From positions 1-31,649 of the forward strand of contig JBBKWW010000041.1 of assembly GCA_037969155.1 (NCBI GenBank): a stretch of 31,649 nt of DNA, in the 5' to 3' direction. Both the position numbers and the translations under genes were made by a program. The notes under the pieces were generated by a model. It worked only from the letters and a program-made list of their open reading frames with translations, ran no database searches and was not told where the DNA came from. Shown here one piece after another: positions 1 through 8,510 of the stretch; within the stretch, counting starts at the first letter, position 1, and each line of letters opens with the position of its first letter. The stretch comes from JAYXXU01 sp037969155. Its GTDB lineage: Bacteria > Pseudomonadota > Gammaproteobacteria > Pseudomonadales > Moraxellaceae.

Positions 1-279
1 CGCTTTCGCATGATTTATGGATTTGCCAAAATCTGCTGGTTAGAGAATGTCTGGCCCGAACTGTATGTGTTAGATGATCAAGATCGCCAACACATTGAGC
101 AACACTTACCCAATCGCGGCATCCCGATTCGCCTGCTGCATGCTTGTCCATATGGCGTGCAGGTGTTTGAAGCAGGTCGTGTGCGGTTTTTAAATTTTCG
201 TGAACCGGTACAAAGTCTCGCCGGCTTAATTCTCAATTTGAACACAGGCTCATTCGACGATCCGTATTTAAATCGTTAG
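1..279 (+). CDS. C-terminal end of an unrecognised protein (5' partial)
   Basis: The reading frame is open from the first base (Arg-Phe-Arg before the first Met at position 10) and stops with TAG at 277-279. Only about 92 residues are visible. The first nine bases carry no ribosome binding site, so the Met at 10 is probably internal and the gene starts outside the window. The visible part is globular, with no membrane segment, and rich in Trp, Tyr and Phe near its start. I do not recognise a family. It is followed by about 110 bases before the Lon-like protease gene on the same strand. Coding reality is supported only by the open frame and ordinary codon use. Confidence 0.55.
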   Translation, partial: RFRMIYGFAKICWLENVWPELYVLDDQDRQHIEQHLPNRGIPIRLLHACPYGVQVFEAGRVRFLNFREPVQSLAGLILNLNTGSFDDPYLNR

Positions 280-388
280 GCAAGGTAAACGAGTGCAGAT
301 GGGTCGAGATTCATCTGGCAAACCTCGGCAGACCCTAATGCGATTTGTTTTTTTTATTGTTAGACTGTGGCGGTCTTACCTTTAAGTT

Positions 389-2938
389 GTGATCATGAGT
401 ACGCCTGATTCTAATGCGCTCCAAGCCGATCACGGATCTGAGCTTGTTGCCGCATCCAATACAACACCGCATTCGTCCATTTCGTCATTTCAGCATGGCA
501 AACTCAGTGCAGACCAACTGACGCGGCAACCTGCGCTGGATCAACTTCCCGCCAGCACCCGACGCGTACAACCATTAAATGATTTTTTAGGCCAGACGCG
601 CGCCCGTGCTGCGGTTGAAACTGCGTTATCACTCCCCTTTGATGGCTATAATATTTTTGCAGTGGGGACTGGCGGACTAGGCAAACGCACCATGCTAAAA
701 CGCCTACTTGCCCAACACGCCACTGGCATGCCCACACCAAATGACTGGGTCTATGTGAATAACTTTCAGGATGCCCGACAGCCGATTGCGTTAGCACTGC
801 TGGCCGGTGAAGCGCCAAAATTTAAAAAAGCCATGCATCAACTGTGGGAAAAATTATTTAAACAACTAGAGCGCACGTTTACCGCAGACAGCTATCACAC
901 ACGGATTGAAAGTATTCGCCAGCAAGCCAGTCAAGTACAACAAAATGCCCTGCTCGCGCTGACCCAAGAAGGCGAAGCTCTGAATCTCATGCTGGTCTCT
1001 AACCAAGAGCAGCATCATTTTGTGCCTGCTGAAGTACATGACCAAGCTGAATCCACGCCGATTGAACTGGATCATATTCCTGTTGAACATCGCGCCCAAG
1101 TCAGCCAACACATGCAGCACATGGACAAAAAACTCGAACGACTCGGCGCACAGCTTGGCCGTATCGAGGAGCAAACCCGTGATCAAGTGGTTCAGCTTAA
1201 CGCCGGACTGGCCAGTGAAATCATCCTACCTAAAGTCAACCAAATCGAACAACGCTTTGAGCATGTCGATAATCTAGCCGCCTACCTCAAAGCCTACAGC
1301 CAAGACATTGTCGAGAACATCGAAGATATTTTAGCGCAAGAAGATGATGATTACCGTCCGACCATGTTTGACCGCGTGCCAACACGCTACCAAGTCAACA
1401 TCATGGTCAGCAATAAACTCAACAGCGGCGCACCGGTGGTATTTGAAGATTTACCCACGCATTACAACCTGCTAGGTCATGTCGAGCAACTGACCCAAAT
1501 GGGTACGATTAGCACCGATTTCACCTTAATTCGCTCAGGTGCGCTGCACCGTGCTAACGGCGGTTTTTTATTTTTAGAAGCTGAAAACATCCTCGAACAA
1601 CCCTACGCATGGCAAGGGCTCAAACGCGCCTTGCGCTCGCGGCAGCTTCGCTTGTCCTCGCTGGAACAAATGCTGACCCTGACGGGCAGCATCTCGCTGG
1701 AGCCGGACAGCATTCCGCTGTCAGTCAAAGTCATCTTGCTGGGTGAGCCACAGATTTATTATGAATTGCTGGAGTTTGAACCCGAGCTGAATCGACTGTT
1801 TAAAATTCGGGCAGATTTTAGTGACACCTTACCGCGCACCGCTGATAACGAACAGAACTACCTGCGCCTGATCGCAGATTATGTGCATAAGAAAAAACTC
1901 CTGCCGATTGATCGAACTGGCTTGGCTGAACTGCTGATGGACTCCAGCCGTAAAGCAGAAGATCAAGCCTCATTGTCATTACATGCGGCCAGTCTGGGTG
2001 ATCTGTTGTGTGAAGCCAATCAACTGGCAACCACCGCGCAGGCTAAACAGATTACGGCACAGCATATTCAAGCCACTGTCGCCGAGCGCAATTATCGCTT
2101 AGGCTATTTGCGAGAGCTGTATTGGCATGACCTGCAACGTGGCACGCAACTGATCGAGACCACAGGCCAACGTGTGGGACAAATCAACGCGCTGACCGTG
2201 GTGCATTATGCCGACAGCGAATTTGGCTTACCGGCGCGATTGACCGCTGCGGTGTATCAAGGTGCCGGTGATATTCTCGATATCGAGCGCAGTGTCGACT
2301 TGGGTGGTGCCTTACATGCTAAAGGCATCCTGATCATGTCGAGTTTTTTGCGGGCGCATTTTGGGCGCACCCAGCCGCTGCATTTTTCGGCGGCGTTGGC
2401 ATTTGAGCAAAGCTATGGCGAAATTGATGGCGATAGTGCCACGCTGGCAGAGCTGTCTGCGTTGATTTCCTCGATCAGCCAACTGCCGATTGATCAATCA
2501 TGGGCGATTACCGGCTCCATGAATCAACTGGGCATCGTGCAACCCATTGGCGGGATTAACGCCAAGATCGAAGGCTTCTATGACACTTGTATGCTGCAAG
2601 GCCTGACGGGATCACAAGGCGTGATTTTTCCTGCGCTCAACACCCAACACTTGATGTTACGTGCCGATGTAATTGAGGCAGTGCGGCAAGGCAAGTTTCA
2701 CCTGCATGCAGTGCACAGCGTTGAACAAGCCCTTGAACTGCTGATCGGTCGGCCTGCTGGTCAGATGAGCCCGAAAGGCAAGTATCCGAAACAGAGTATT
2801 TTTGCGGAAGTGATGCGCCAGCTTAAACACTGGCAAGCGCTTGAACATGAGCCAGAGCAATCTGGCAAAAAACGCAAAAAAAAGTCGAAGGATAAAAAAA
2901 GTAATGTGGCTGACGTGACTGAGGCGGTCACACAGTAA
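389..2938 (+). CDS. LonB-like ATP-dependent protease (AAA_32 / Lon_C, YcbZ type)
   Basis: This 849-residue protein belongs to the Lon-related S16 proteases that lack the classic Lon N-terminal domain. An AAA-type P-loop variant, GTGGLGKRT, lies at residues 93-101. It departs from the usual GK[ST] because Arg follows the Lys, as is common in this subfamily. A helical, coiled-coil-prone insertion spans about residues 150-320. The C-terminal peptidase domain has the catalytic dyad: Ser683 in GDSATLAE and Lys726 in GGINAKIEG, a 43-residue spacing matching that of Lon. The last 30 residues are very Lys-rich. The start is GTG at 389; an in-frame ATG at 395 is equally possible, as no strong Shine-Dalgarno is seen. 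It converges on the diguanylate cyclase gene. The family is assumed to be a cytoplasmic quality-control protease; its substrates are unknown. Confidence 0.9.
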   Translation: MIMSTPDSNALQADHGSELVAASNTTPHSSISSFQHGKLSADQLTRQPALDQLPASTRRVQPLNDFLGQTRARAAVETALSLPFDGYNIFAVGTGGLGKRTMLKRLLAQHATGMPTPNDWVYVNNFQDARQPIALALLAGEAPKFKKAMHQLWEKLFKQLERTFTADSYHTRIESIRQQASQVQQNALLALTQEGEALNLMLVSNQEQHHFVPAEVHDQAESTPIELDHIPVEHRAQVSQHMQHMDKKLERLGAQLGRIEEQTRDQVVQLNAGLASEIILPKVNQIEQRFEHVDNLAAYLKAYSQDIVENIEDILAQEDDDYRPTMFDRVPTRYQVNIMVSNKLNSGAPVVFEDLPTHYNLLGHVEQLTQMGTISTDFTLIRSGALHRANGGFLFLEAENILEQPYAWQGLKRALRSRQLRLSSLEQMLTLTGSISLEPDSIPLSVKVILLGEPQIYYELLEFEPELNRLFKIRADFSDTLPRTADNEQNYLRLIADYVHKKKLLPIDRTGLAELLMDSSRKAEDQASLSLHAASLGDLLCEANQLATTAQAKQITAQHIQATVAERNYRLGYLRELYWHDLQRGTQLIETTGQRVGQINALTVVHYADSEFGLPARLTAAVYQGAGDILDIERSVDLGGALHAKGILIMSSFLRAHFGRTQPLHFSAALAFEQSYGEIDGDSATLAELSALISSISQLPIDQSWAITGSMNQLGIVQPIGGINAKIEGFYDTCMLQGLTGSQGVIFPALNTQHLMLRADVIEAVRQGKFHLHAVHSVEQALELLIGRPAGQMSPKGKYPKQSIFAEVMRQLKHWQALEHEPEQSGKKRKKKSKDKKSNVADVTEAVTQ

Positions 2939-2946
2939 GCCACTCA

Positions 2947-2974
2947 GCGAAGCCCCTTGAGATTGGGGCATCGC
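2947..2974. terminator. Hairpin between convergent genes, possible terminator
   Basis: GCGA-A-GCCCC, an 8-nt loop, then GGGGC-A-TCGC forms a GC-rich stem with one A/A mismatch between the stops of the Lon-like protease and the diguanylate cyclase. Neither side has a U-tract, so it is only a possible bidirectional terminator. Confidence 0.4.
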
Positions 2975-2987
2975 GCCACTACACGAC

Positions 2988-4229
2988 TCACGCTACTGAC
3001 GATGGTTTGTGCAAAATTTCACCCATCCCAAATAGCACCGAACGGTTGCGGCCGTTCATTTTTGCCTCGTATAGTGCGTGATCAGCTTGATCCAGAATAA
3101 TTTCCAAGGGCACCCCAAAAGGCGGGGTGATCACCGCAATCCCAATACTTAGACTCATATACCCACCCAATGGGCTATCAGGATGTGGAATAGCCGCCTG
3201 ATCCATATGAGCCAATAATTCACGTGCCAGCTGTACTGCCTGACTTGAATTGGTCGAGGGATACAGCAACACAAACTCCTCGCCGCCATAACGTGCGGCC
3301 AAATCACCACTGCGCCGTGCTAACTGAGCAATCAGATCGGCCACTTGCCGTAAACACGCATCGCCCGCAAGATGCCCCAAGGTATCGTTATATAGTTTAA
3401 AGTAATCAATATCGATCATCAGTAGCGCCAGCGGTTGCTGCTGTCGCATCGCCCGATTCCACTCCTCACGCAACACATCATCCAAGTGCCGACGATTGCT
3501 CAGTCCAGTCAGCGCATCGACACAACTCAACTGCTGCAAGAGTTTATTTTTTCGCTCAGTGTCTTGATGCGCATGCTCTAAAGCACATGCTTGTAAAAAG
3601 TTAATACGACTTCGGTAATCAGCCGCATAGGCTAAACACATACCCAACACACTAGGGCCACTATATGTACGCAACAACAACTGCCCATCCACCACACCAT
3701 CCAGTTGCTGGCTGGCCAACACCCCTAAAGCCCCGCCGCCCCAGCCTGCAATCATCACTGGATAAAACGGTAAGCCGGTAAAACCATACACAATCATCAC
3801 TGCATACATAATCGCCACATGCAGCAAAATATCGCTATGATCGCCTTGGATAAAAGACGCAGCCAACACTGACAAGGCAATCGAAATTGCACTGCCAATC
3901 CCAACATACCAGCTAAACCAGTCATCGAATTCACGCAAGTGCGACAACGCAGCCGCCGTAACAATAATCACCGCAACCCAACCGTAGATTGTCAGCCATG
4001 GCATGACCTGCCCTGTAGGAAGCAAGCGAGCAATCCCTGTAGCCAAGATCAGATAGAGTGAAAATATCACTGCCGCACGGTAGCGAAAGCTATGAGCCGC
4101 TTGTTGGTTGTGTAAGTGAGAATAACGTTGCTCTAATTCAGGCCGAAAACGTAATAGTAGACAAAGCTGTAGATCAGATGGTCTTAATATTGATGAGCCA
4201 CTTAATCTTTGAGAGCGTCCAGAACTCAT
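2988..4229 (-). CDS. Membrane-bound diguanylate cyclase (GGDEF)
   Basis: Predicted to make cyclic di-GMP from two GTP at the inner membrane. Using the ATG at 4229 (413 aa), residues 50-205 contain about five or six hydrophobic segments forming an unclassified membrane sensor. A short helical linker (about 210-232) leads to the GGDEF domain (about 235-405). The active site is intact as GGEEF at 315-319, and an inhibitory I-site RSGD lies at 306-309, five residues upstream, so product feedback is expected. No EAL domain is present. An upstream TTG at 4262 would add 11 residues, but the ATG at 4229 is preceded by GGGAG at a good distance and is preferred. The input signal cannot be read from the sequence. 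The gene converges on the Lon-like protease gene and is divergent from the diiron oxidase gene. Confidence 0.92.
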   Translation of the reverse strand: MSSGRSQRLSGSSILRPSDLQLCLLLRFRPELEQRYSHLHNQQAAHSFRYRAAVIFSLYLILATGIARLLPTGQVMPWLTIYGWVAVIIVTAAALSHLREFDDWFSWYVGIGSAISIALSVLAASFIQGDHSDILLHVAIMYAVMIVYGFTGLPFYPVMIAGWGGGALGVLASQQLDGVVDGQLLLRTYSGPSVLGMCLAYAADYRSRINFLQACALEHAHQDTERKNKLLQQLSCVDALTGLSNRRHLDDVLREEWNRAMRQQQPLALLMIDIDYFKLYNDTLGHLAGDACLRQVADLIAQLARRSGDLAARYGGEEFVLLYPSTNSSQAVQLARELLAHMDQAAIPHPDSPLGGYMSLSIGIAVITPPFGVPLEIILDQADHALYEAKMNGRNRSVLFGMGEILHKPSSVA

Positions 4230-4606
4230 GATGCTACTCCCTACCCTGACAACATCTATCAACCGCTAAATCATTATTGCAGCGCATTCCCACTCCTTGG
4301 TTTGCTATGCTGACCTACTATACTAATTGTCTTACTTTAGCAGTAAAGGATAATCCGATTTTTTGCAGTACAAGCTCGACCAATGGCGATTTTCTTGCGT
4401 CACTTGTAGTCGGAAACTGAACTGACATCGTCACTCAAGATAGCGTACAAATCTACAAGGCAGTTTAACCTTTCGTCTGAAACACCTATAATTTAGATAT
4501 GGTCGCATAAAAAGCTGGCTATTTACGGCAAAATAGTCAAGAAGTGACTGTCAAATCCTGATAGCCACTTCCTCATCGCCCCTCGGGGCATGGATAGGAT
4601 GATTAC
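4230..4606. promoter_or_regulatory. Intergenic region between divergent genes, with candidate promoters
   Basis: This non-coding stretch of about 375 bases separates the diguanylate cyclase and diiron oxidase genes. Two plausible sigma70-like sites read rightward: TTGTCT-16-GATAAT (4327-4354), and TTTAAC with a 17-nt spacer to a perfect TATAAT at 4487-4492, about 115 bases before the oxidase start. No RNA gene or repeat was recognised in it. Confidence 0.4.
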
Positions 4607-5368
4607 ATGAATAGCCGCACCAGAATGCCCAACAAGAACAGCTTAGTCTGCACGCCGCATACGGGATGGGCTGCTGATTTTTGGGACAATCTAATCCCAC
4701 TGAAGAACCAAGTGGTACAGCATCCTTTGTTTCAGGCAATGGCTGATGGTCGCTTGCATCTCGAATGTTTTCGCCATGCGCTGCTGAACTTTTACCCACT
4801 CGTGGCGCGCTTCCCCTCTTACATGGGATTAAACCTTGCTAAAACGATTTATTTCGAACAGGCTGGCATCACTGAATCACGCAACTGGCTCATTCAAAAT
4901 ATTAAAATCGAAGAAAATCACCTGTATTGGTATCGTGATTGGGCGCTAGGTTTTGGGCTCAGTGAAACACAGCTCAATCAGGTGCAACCCTCCGCGGCCA
5001 TGAACGCCGTCAACCACTATCTGTGGAGTGTCAATCATCGTATGGGGCTGGCCGAAGGGATTGCAGCCACTAACCTCGCCATTGAATGGGCGACCGGTGA
5101 TTGGACGATTCAAGTGTATAAAGGCATTAAAGCCTACAGCGACGTCGATGGCATTGATATCAGCACACGTACCTTGGCATGGCTACGCTCGCACGCCATG
5201 TATGATGATGCGCATCCACATGAGGCGATGGAGCTGATCAAACTGCTGGCAGATGGTGACCCTGAGATGCAACGACGTGCCTTTGACGCGGCCGCCGAGG
5301 GCTTTGCTTATTATAAGCTTGCACTAGATGACTGCTATCAGATCCATCTACGCCATCACAATCATTAA
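4607..5368 (+). CDS. UndA/PqqC-like heme-oxygenase-fold diiron oxidase (TenA superfamily)
   Basis: This 253-residue all-helical protein belongs to the TenA/PqqC/heme-oxygenase-like diiron oxidase group. Such proteins are often mis-named TenA family transcriptional regulators. The six expected metal ligands are present in order: Glu102 and His105 in EENH, Glu160 in EWATGDW, and His196, Asp200 and His203 in HAMYDDAHP. As I recall them, the ligands of Pseudomonas UndA (Glu101, His104, Glu159, His194, Asp198, His201) have almost the same spacing. UndA converts medium-chain fatty acids to terminal alkenes; whether this protein does so is not shown. It appears monocistronic: its own promoter region lies upstream and a strong terminator follows. 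The start at 4607 follows a weak AGGAT; Met7 is an alternative. Confidence 0.85.
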   Translation: MNSRTRMPNKNSLVCTPHTGWAADFWDNLIPLKNQVVQHPLFQAMADGRLHLECFRHALLNFYPLVARFPSYMGLNLAKTIYFEQAGITESRNWLIQNIKIEENHLYWYRDWALGFGLSETQLNQVQPSAAMNAVNHYLWSVNHRMGLAEGIAATNLAIEWATGDWTIQVYKGIKAYSDVDGIDISTRTLAWLRSHAMYDDAHPHEAMELIKLLADGDPEMQRRAFDAAAEGFAYYKLALDDCYQIHLRHHNH

Positions 5369-5395
5369 AAAAGGGCGATCAGATCGCCCTTTTTG
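5367..5395. terminator. Bidirectional rho-independent terminator
   Basis: AAAAAGGGCGAT, a CAG loop, and ATCGCCCTTTTT form a perfect stem flanked by A and T runs. It lies between the convergent diiron oxidase and grxD genes and can serve both. Confidence 0.9.
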
Positions 5396-5417
5396 TGTAT
5401 TTTACAGCGTGGCGCAA

Positions 5418-5765
5418 TTACGCTTGTTCTGGACTATTGTCCTGAACCAGCGGCTGTAGCTCGCCTTTTTGGAACATGTCCAAAATAATATCACTGCCCC
5501 CAACCAACTCACCAGCCACCCACAGTTGTGGAAAGGTTGGCCAATTGGCGATTTTCGGCAAGGTGGCACGAATATCAGGATTTTCTAAGATGTTCACATA
5601 GGCAAATGGACGGCCAATCTGGCTCAATGCCTCAATCGCACGCGCCGAAAAACCACACTGTGGGAATTGTGGCGTGCCCTTCATGTACAAAATCACCGGA
5701 TGCTTGGCAATTTGCTCACGAATCAACGCCTCAGTTGCGTTTGCTGCGTTTTGTGCGTCTTGCAT
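5418..5765 (-). CDS. grxD: Monothiol glutaredoxin Grx4 (CGFS type)
   Basis: A single-domain monothiol glutaredoxin that, by family knowledge, binds and transfers [2Fe-2S] clusters with glutathione and BolA-type partners in the cytoplasm. The active-site CGFS is at residues 37-40, within KGTPQFPQCGFS. The later WPTFPQLW and GGSDI glutathione-binding motifs are intact. The open frame extends 26 codons upstream to 5843, but I chose the ATG at 5765. It has GAGG about 8 nt upstream, gives 115 residues (the length of E. coli GrxD), and a perfect TATAAT lies between the two candidate starts. It is divergent from argD. Confidence 0.95.
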   Translation of the reverse strand: MQDAQNAANATEALIREQIAKHPVILYMKGTPQFPQCGFSARAIEALSQIGRPFAYVNILENPDIRATLPKIANWPTFPQLWVAGELVGGSDIILDMFQKGELQPLVQDNSPEQA

Positions 5766-5793
5766 AACCCTTACCTCATCAGTCAGTGAACCG

Positions 5794-5799
5794 ATTATA
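5794..5799 (-). promoter_or_regulatory. -10 element of the grxD promoter
   Basis: A perfect TATAAT on the minus strand lies about 29 bases before the chosen grxD ATG. No convincing -35 is seen at 16-18 nt. Its place inside the longer open frame argues against the upstream start. Confidence 0.5.
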
Positions 5800-5863
5800 G
5801 CGTTTTTCTGTACAAATGACTGTTTGTCGCACTGATTTTCCATCTGCCTAGACCCAAATCTTT

Positions 5864-5872
5864 TGTTAAGAT
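5864..5872 (+). promoter_or_regulatory. Extended -10 candidate for argD
   Basis: TGT-TAAGAT fits an extended -10 (TGn + hexamer), 36 bases before the argD start. No clear -35 is visible. Confidence 0.4.
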
Positions 5873-5908
5873 GCAGCTTCTTTTCTGTGTTACTCGCGAG
5901 TCTACGCC

Positions 5909-7144
5909 ATGAACGCGCCTGCGCCTGTTAGTCCAACCCTGACCACCGCACCGGTGATTGACCCACAATCGAGTCATTTGATGCCGACTTATGCCCGTCA
6001 GCCAATTGCGTTTGTGCGTGGGGCAGGCTCATGGCTGTATACCGCAGAGGGGACGGCTTATCTCGATGCACTAACTGGTATTGCGGTATGTGGCTTAGGC
6101 CATGCCCATCCCGTGGTGGCTGCTGCGATTGCCGAACAAGCCGCGACGCTGGTACACACCAGTAATTTATTCCAAGTGCCGTGGCAAGAAGCTGCGGGCA
6201 AACTGCTGTGTGAAGTCGGCGGCATGCAACAGTGCTTCTTCGCCAACTCAGGTGCAGAAGCCAATGAAGCCGCGATCAAACTCGCACGCCTATATGGGCA
6301 TAACCGCCAGTACAAACAGCCTAAAATCATCGTCATGGAAAAGTCATTTCATGGTCGTACCTTGTCGACCCTATCAGCGACTGGCAATGCAAAAATCCAA
6401 CAGGGGTTTTATCCCTTAAATGACAGTTTTTTGCGGGTACCGTTTGGTGATGTCGCCGCAATCGAAGCACTCGCTGCACAGCATGATGAAATCGTCGCGA
6501 TTTTAGTAGAGCCGATTCAAGGTGAGGGTGGCATCAATACTGCTCCACAAGGCTTTGTCTATTTAGAACAACTGCGCGCATTGTGTGATCAACAGGACTG
6601 GCTACTGATGGTGGATGAAATCCAAACCGGCAATGGTCGAACAGGCACTTATTTTGCCTATCAACACACCACGATCACGCCAGATGTCTTGACCACGGCC
6701 AAAGGTCTGGGTAATGGCTTTCCGGTCGGGGCGTGTCTGGTCAGTGGTCGGGCAACCAATCTATTCAGTGCGGGGCACCACGGCTCCACCTATGGCGGTA
6801 CACCACTCGCCTGTCGCACCGTATACACGGTGATTGAGTGCCTGCGCAATGAAGGCGCGATTGAAAATGCAGCCACGGTCGGAGCATATTTAAAAGCGCA
6901 GTTCGCCGAAGCGCTGGCGGGACTTGGTGTACAAGTGCGTGGTTTTGGCATGATGCTCGGGCTGGAGTTGCCGGTACCTTGTGCGGCATTAGTCGCGCGT
7001 GCGCGGGATGAACAGCATCTGATCATCAACGTCACCGCCGATACAGTCGTGCGCTTATTGCCACCGCTCAATCTAAGTCAGGCGGATGCGGATGAGTTGG
7101 TGCAACGCTTGGTGACGCTGATCAAGGACTTTCTAAAATCCTAA
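5909..7144 (+). CDS. argD: Acetylornithine aminotransferase (class III PLP aminotransferase)
   Basis: This 411-residue class III aminotransferase transfers the amino group between glutamate and N-acetylglutamate semialdehyde in arginine synthesis. Many ArgD enzymes also serve the succinyldiaminopimelate step of lysine synthesis. Visible motifs are NSGAEANE (113-120, phosphate-binding loop), FHGRT (147-151), VDEIQTGNGRTG with PLP-ring Asp236, and the Schiff-base Lys265 in TTAKGLGNG. Length and motif order are normal for ArgD. Related ornithine, GABA or succinylornithine transaminases share these motifs, so substrate assignment rests on overall resemblance. Only weak purines precede the ATG at 5909. 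The stop overlaps the stop of the small lipoprotein gene on the other strand by a few bases. Confidence 0.88.
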   Translation: MNAPAPVSPTLTTAPVIDPQSSHLMPTYARQPIAFVRGAGSWLYTAEGTAYLDALTGIAVCGLGHAHPVVAAAIAEQAATLVHTSNLFQVPWQEAAGKLLCEVGGMQQCFFANSGAEANEAAIKLARLYGHNRQYKQPKIIVMEKSFHGRTLSTLSATGNAKIQQGFYPLNDSFLRVPFGDVAAIEALAAQHDEIVAILVEPIQGEGGINTAPQGFVYLEQLRALCDQQDWLLMVDEIQTGNGRTGTYFAYQHTTITPDVLTTAKGLGNGFPVGACLVSGRATNLFSAGHHGSTYGGTPLACRTVYTVIECLRNEGAIENAATVGAYLKAQFAEALAGLGVQVRGFGMMLGLELPVPCAALVARARDEQHLIINVTADTVVRLLPPLNLSQADADELVQRLVTLIKDFLKS

Positions 7145-7353
7145 GTGCGTTTCGCCACGGTATAGCCCAAGTCGATCTCAGGGGCAACTTCATTCTGGAA
7201 TTTTTGCGCTTGGCTTTGACCAGTATGGTTACCTAATGCTGGCTGTGTTGTTTGGGTATCCGTAGACGTGGCAGGGGTGGTCGGCTGACAACCGACCATC
7301 CACAAAGAAGCAGTAAATAACATGCCAACCCGCAAGCGTTGTTGATGTCGCAT
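7141..7353 (-). CDS. Small predicted lipoprotein
   Basis: A 70-residue product with a short basic N-terminus (MRHQQRLR), a hydrophobic stretch, and a lipobox-like MVGC with the cysteine at residue 22. A Thr/Gln/Pro-rich, low-complexity tail follows. This is the layout of a small envelope lipoprotein, although Met at -3 is less usual than Leu. Its stop overlaps the argD stop on the opposite strand. Only a weak GAG precedes the start. No family is recognised and function is unknown; I consider it more likely real than a chance frame because of the signal and lipobox. Confidence 0.5.
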   Translation of the reverse strand: MRHQQRLRVGMLFTASLWMVGCQPTTPATSTDTQTTQPALGNHTGQSQAQKFQNEVAPEIDLGYTVAKRT

Positions 7354-7519
7354 GATGGTGACTCAAAGACAAAATCGGATACTAGCAAACTCCGTCCACG
7401 ACACCAGTCCCATTCAACCAAAGCAACACGATTGTCTTACTCAACCGCCACAAACCAGATCAGGGTTTATGGACGGCGGCCAGACCCATTGTGCTGCAAG
7501 GTAAAGCATGCATAGCTGC

Positions 7520-8356
7520 CTAATTAATCCGCCGCTGTAGTCCGGTGCGTTGAATAATGCGGGTAGCAATTTCCTCAATCGACATCTCAGACACATCAAT
7601 ACACGGAATCCCCTCCGACGTATAAATGCCCTGAATCGCGCGCAACTCCATTTGGCATTGCTGAAAACTGGCGTAGCGACTGCCCGCCTTGCGCTCCTTA
7701 CGAATCGCCACCAAACGGTCTGGTTCAATCATCAGCCCAAATAATTTATGCTTGTACTCACGCAACACTTTAGGCAACCGATTATCGTCTAGATCCTCTT
7801 CAGTGATCGGATAATTGGCGGCACGCAAGCCAAACTGTAAAGCTAAATACAGGCTAGTCGGGGTTTTACCTGAGCGCGACACCCCAATTAAAATAATATC
7901 GGCCATATCGTAGTGCCGTGTCCGCGCACCATCGTCGTTATCCAAGGCAAAATGTACCGCATCAATCCGCGCCTTATAGCTATCAGAGTCAACGGAGCTA
8001 TGGGAATTGCCCACCAACGGCGCCGGCTCTACATTCAGCTCACCCGCGATTTTACCAATAATGCCTTCGAACACATCAAGATTAAATGCAGTGGCGGTAT
8101 TAATAATCGCCCTCACATCCAAATCAATCAAGGTATCAAACACCAACGGCGGCGCACCATCAGTGATTGCAGCTTGATTGATTGCTGACACCACATCTAG
8201 TGCTCGCTCCTCACTGTCCACATACGGCATAATTTTAATATCAAACTCTACATCTGGAAACTGACACAATACCGAGTGTCCCAGCGTTTCAACCGTAATC
8301 GCTGTACCATCTGACACAAAGAATACACTGCGACGATTTGCTGGATTAACAGTCAT
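7520..8356 (-). CDS. ppsR: PEP synthase regulatory protein (bifunctional kinase/pyrophosphorylase, DUF299)
   Basis: By family knowledge this enzyme inactivates PEP synthase by ADP-dependent phosphorylation of a Thr next to the catalytic His, and reactivates it by Pi-dependent phosphorolysis. The 278-residue length is normal. The P-loop GVSRSGKT is at 158-165. The N-terminal FFVSDGTAIT motif (12-21) is also typical of the family. The gene is divergent from ppsA, its expected substrate, which strongly supports the assignment. The other DUF299 branch, which regulates PPDK, is unlikely because no PPDK gene lies nearby. Confidence 0.95.
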   Translation of the reverse strand: MTVNPANRRSVFFVSDGTAITVETLGHSVLCQFPDVEFDIKIMPYVDSEERALDVVSAINQAAITDGAPPLVFDTLIDLDVRAIINTATAFNLDVFEGIIGKIAGELNVEPAPLVGNSHSSVDSDSYKARIDAVHFALDNDDGARTRHYDMADIILIGVSRSGKTPTSLYLALQFGLRAANYPITEEDLDDNRLPKVLREYKHKLFGLMIEPDRLVAIRKERKAGSRYASFQQCQMELRAIQGIYTSEGIPCIDVSEMSIEEIATRIIQRTGLQRRIN

Positions 8357-8510
8357 ACAGACCCCACTGACGTTTGTCTTGATCGACGATAGTCTTTATA
8401 GTAAGCCTTAACCTTAGGTGCTGTCTCCTGCCTTGATCGGGCAAGTGGACACAAATCGCGTGCCGCTGTGATCCAGTGGCAGTTATTGAACGAAAAATGG
8501 AGCGTCAATC

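Noticed and set aside
296..355. Hairpin CAGATG/CATCTG and a T-run before the Lon-like gene as a terminator
   Set aside because: The stem is only 6 bp with a 10-nt loop, and the T-run is 30 bases away, so they do not form one intrinsic terminator.
4230..4262. TTG start of the diguanylate cyclase at 4262
   Set aside because: The ATG at 4229 has a good GGGAG upstream; the extra 11 residues are not part of any domain.
4551..4799. Minus-strand reading frame opposite the start of the diiron oxidase gene
   Set aside because: It is antisense to a well-conserved gene, has no ribosome site and no recognisable protein character.
5766..5843. Longer grxD start at 5843
   Set aside because: A perfect -10 lies inside the extension, and the shorter form has the family length of 115 residues and a ribosome site.
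7354..7519. Possible small gene between ppsR and the lipoprotein gene
   Set aside because: Only shadow frames overlapping ppsR or the lipoprotein gene are open, and none has a ribosome site or protein-like composition.
8357..8510. Divergent promoters between ppsR and ppsA
   Set aside because: A TATAAA on the minus strand and some TTGATC motifs are present, but none has a partner at proper spacing, so no specific promoter is claimed.
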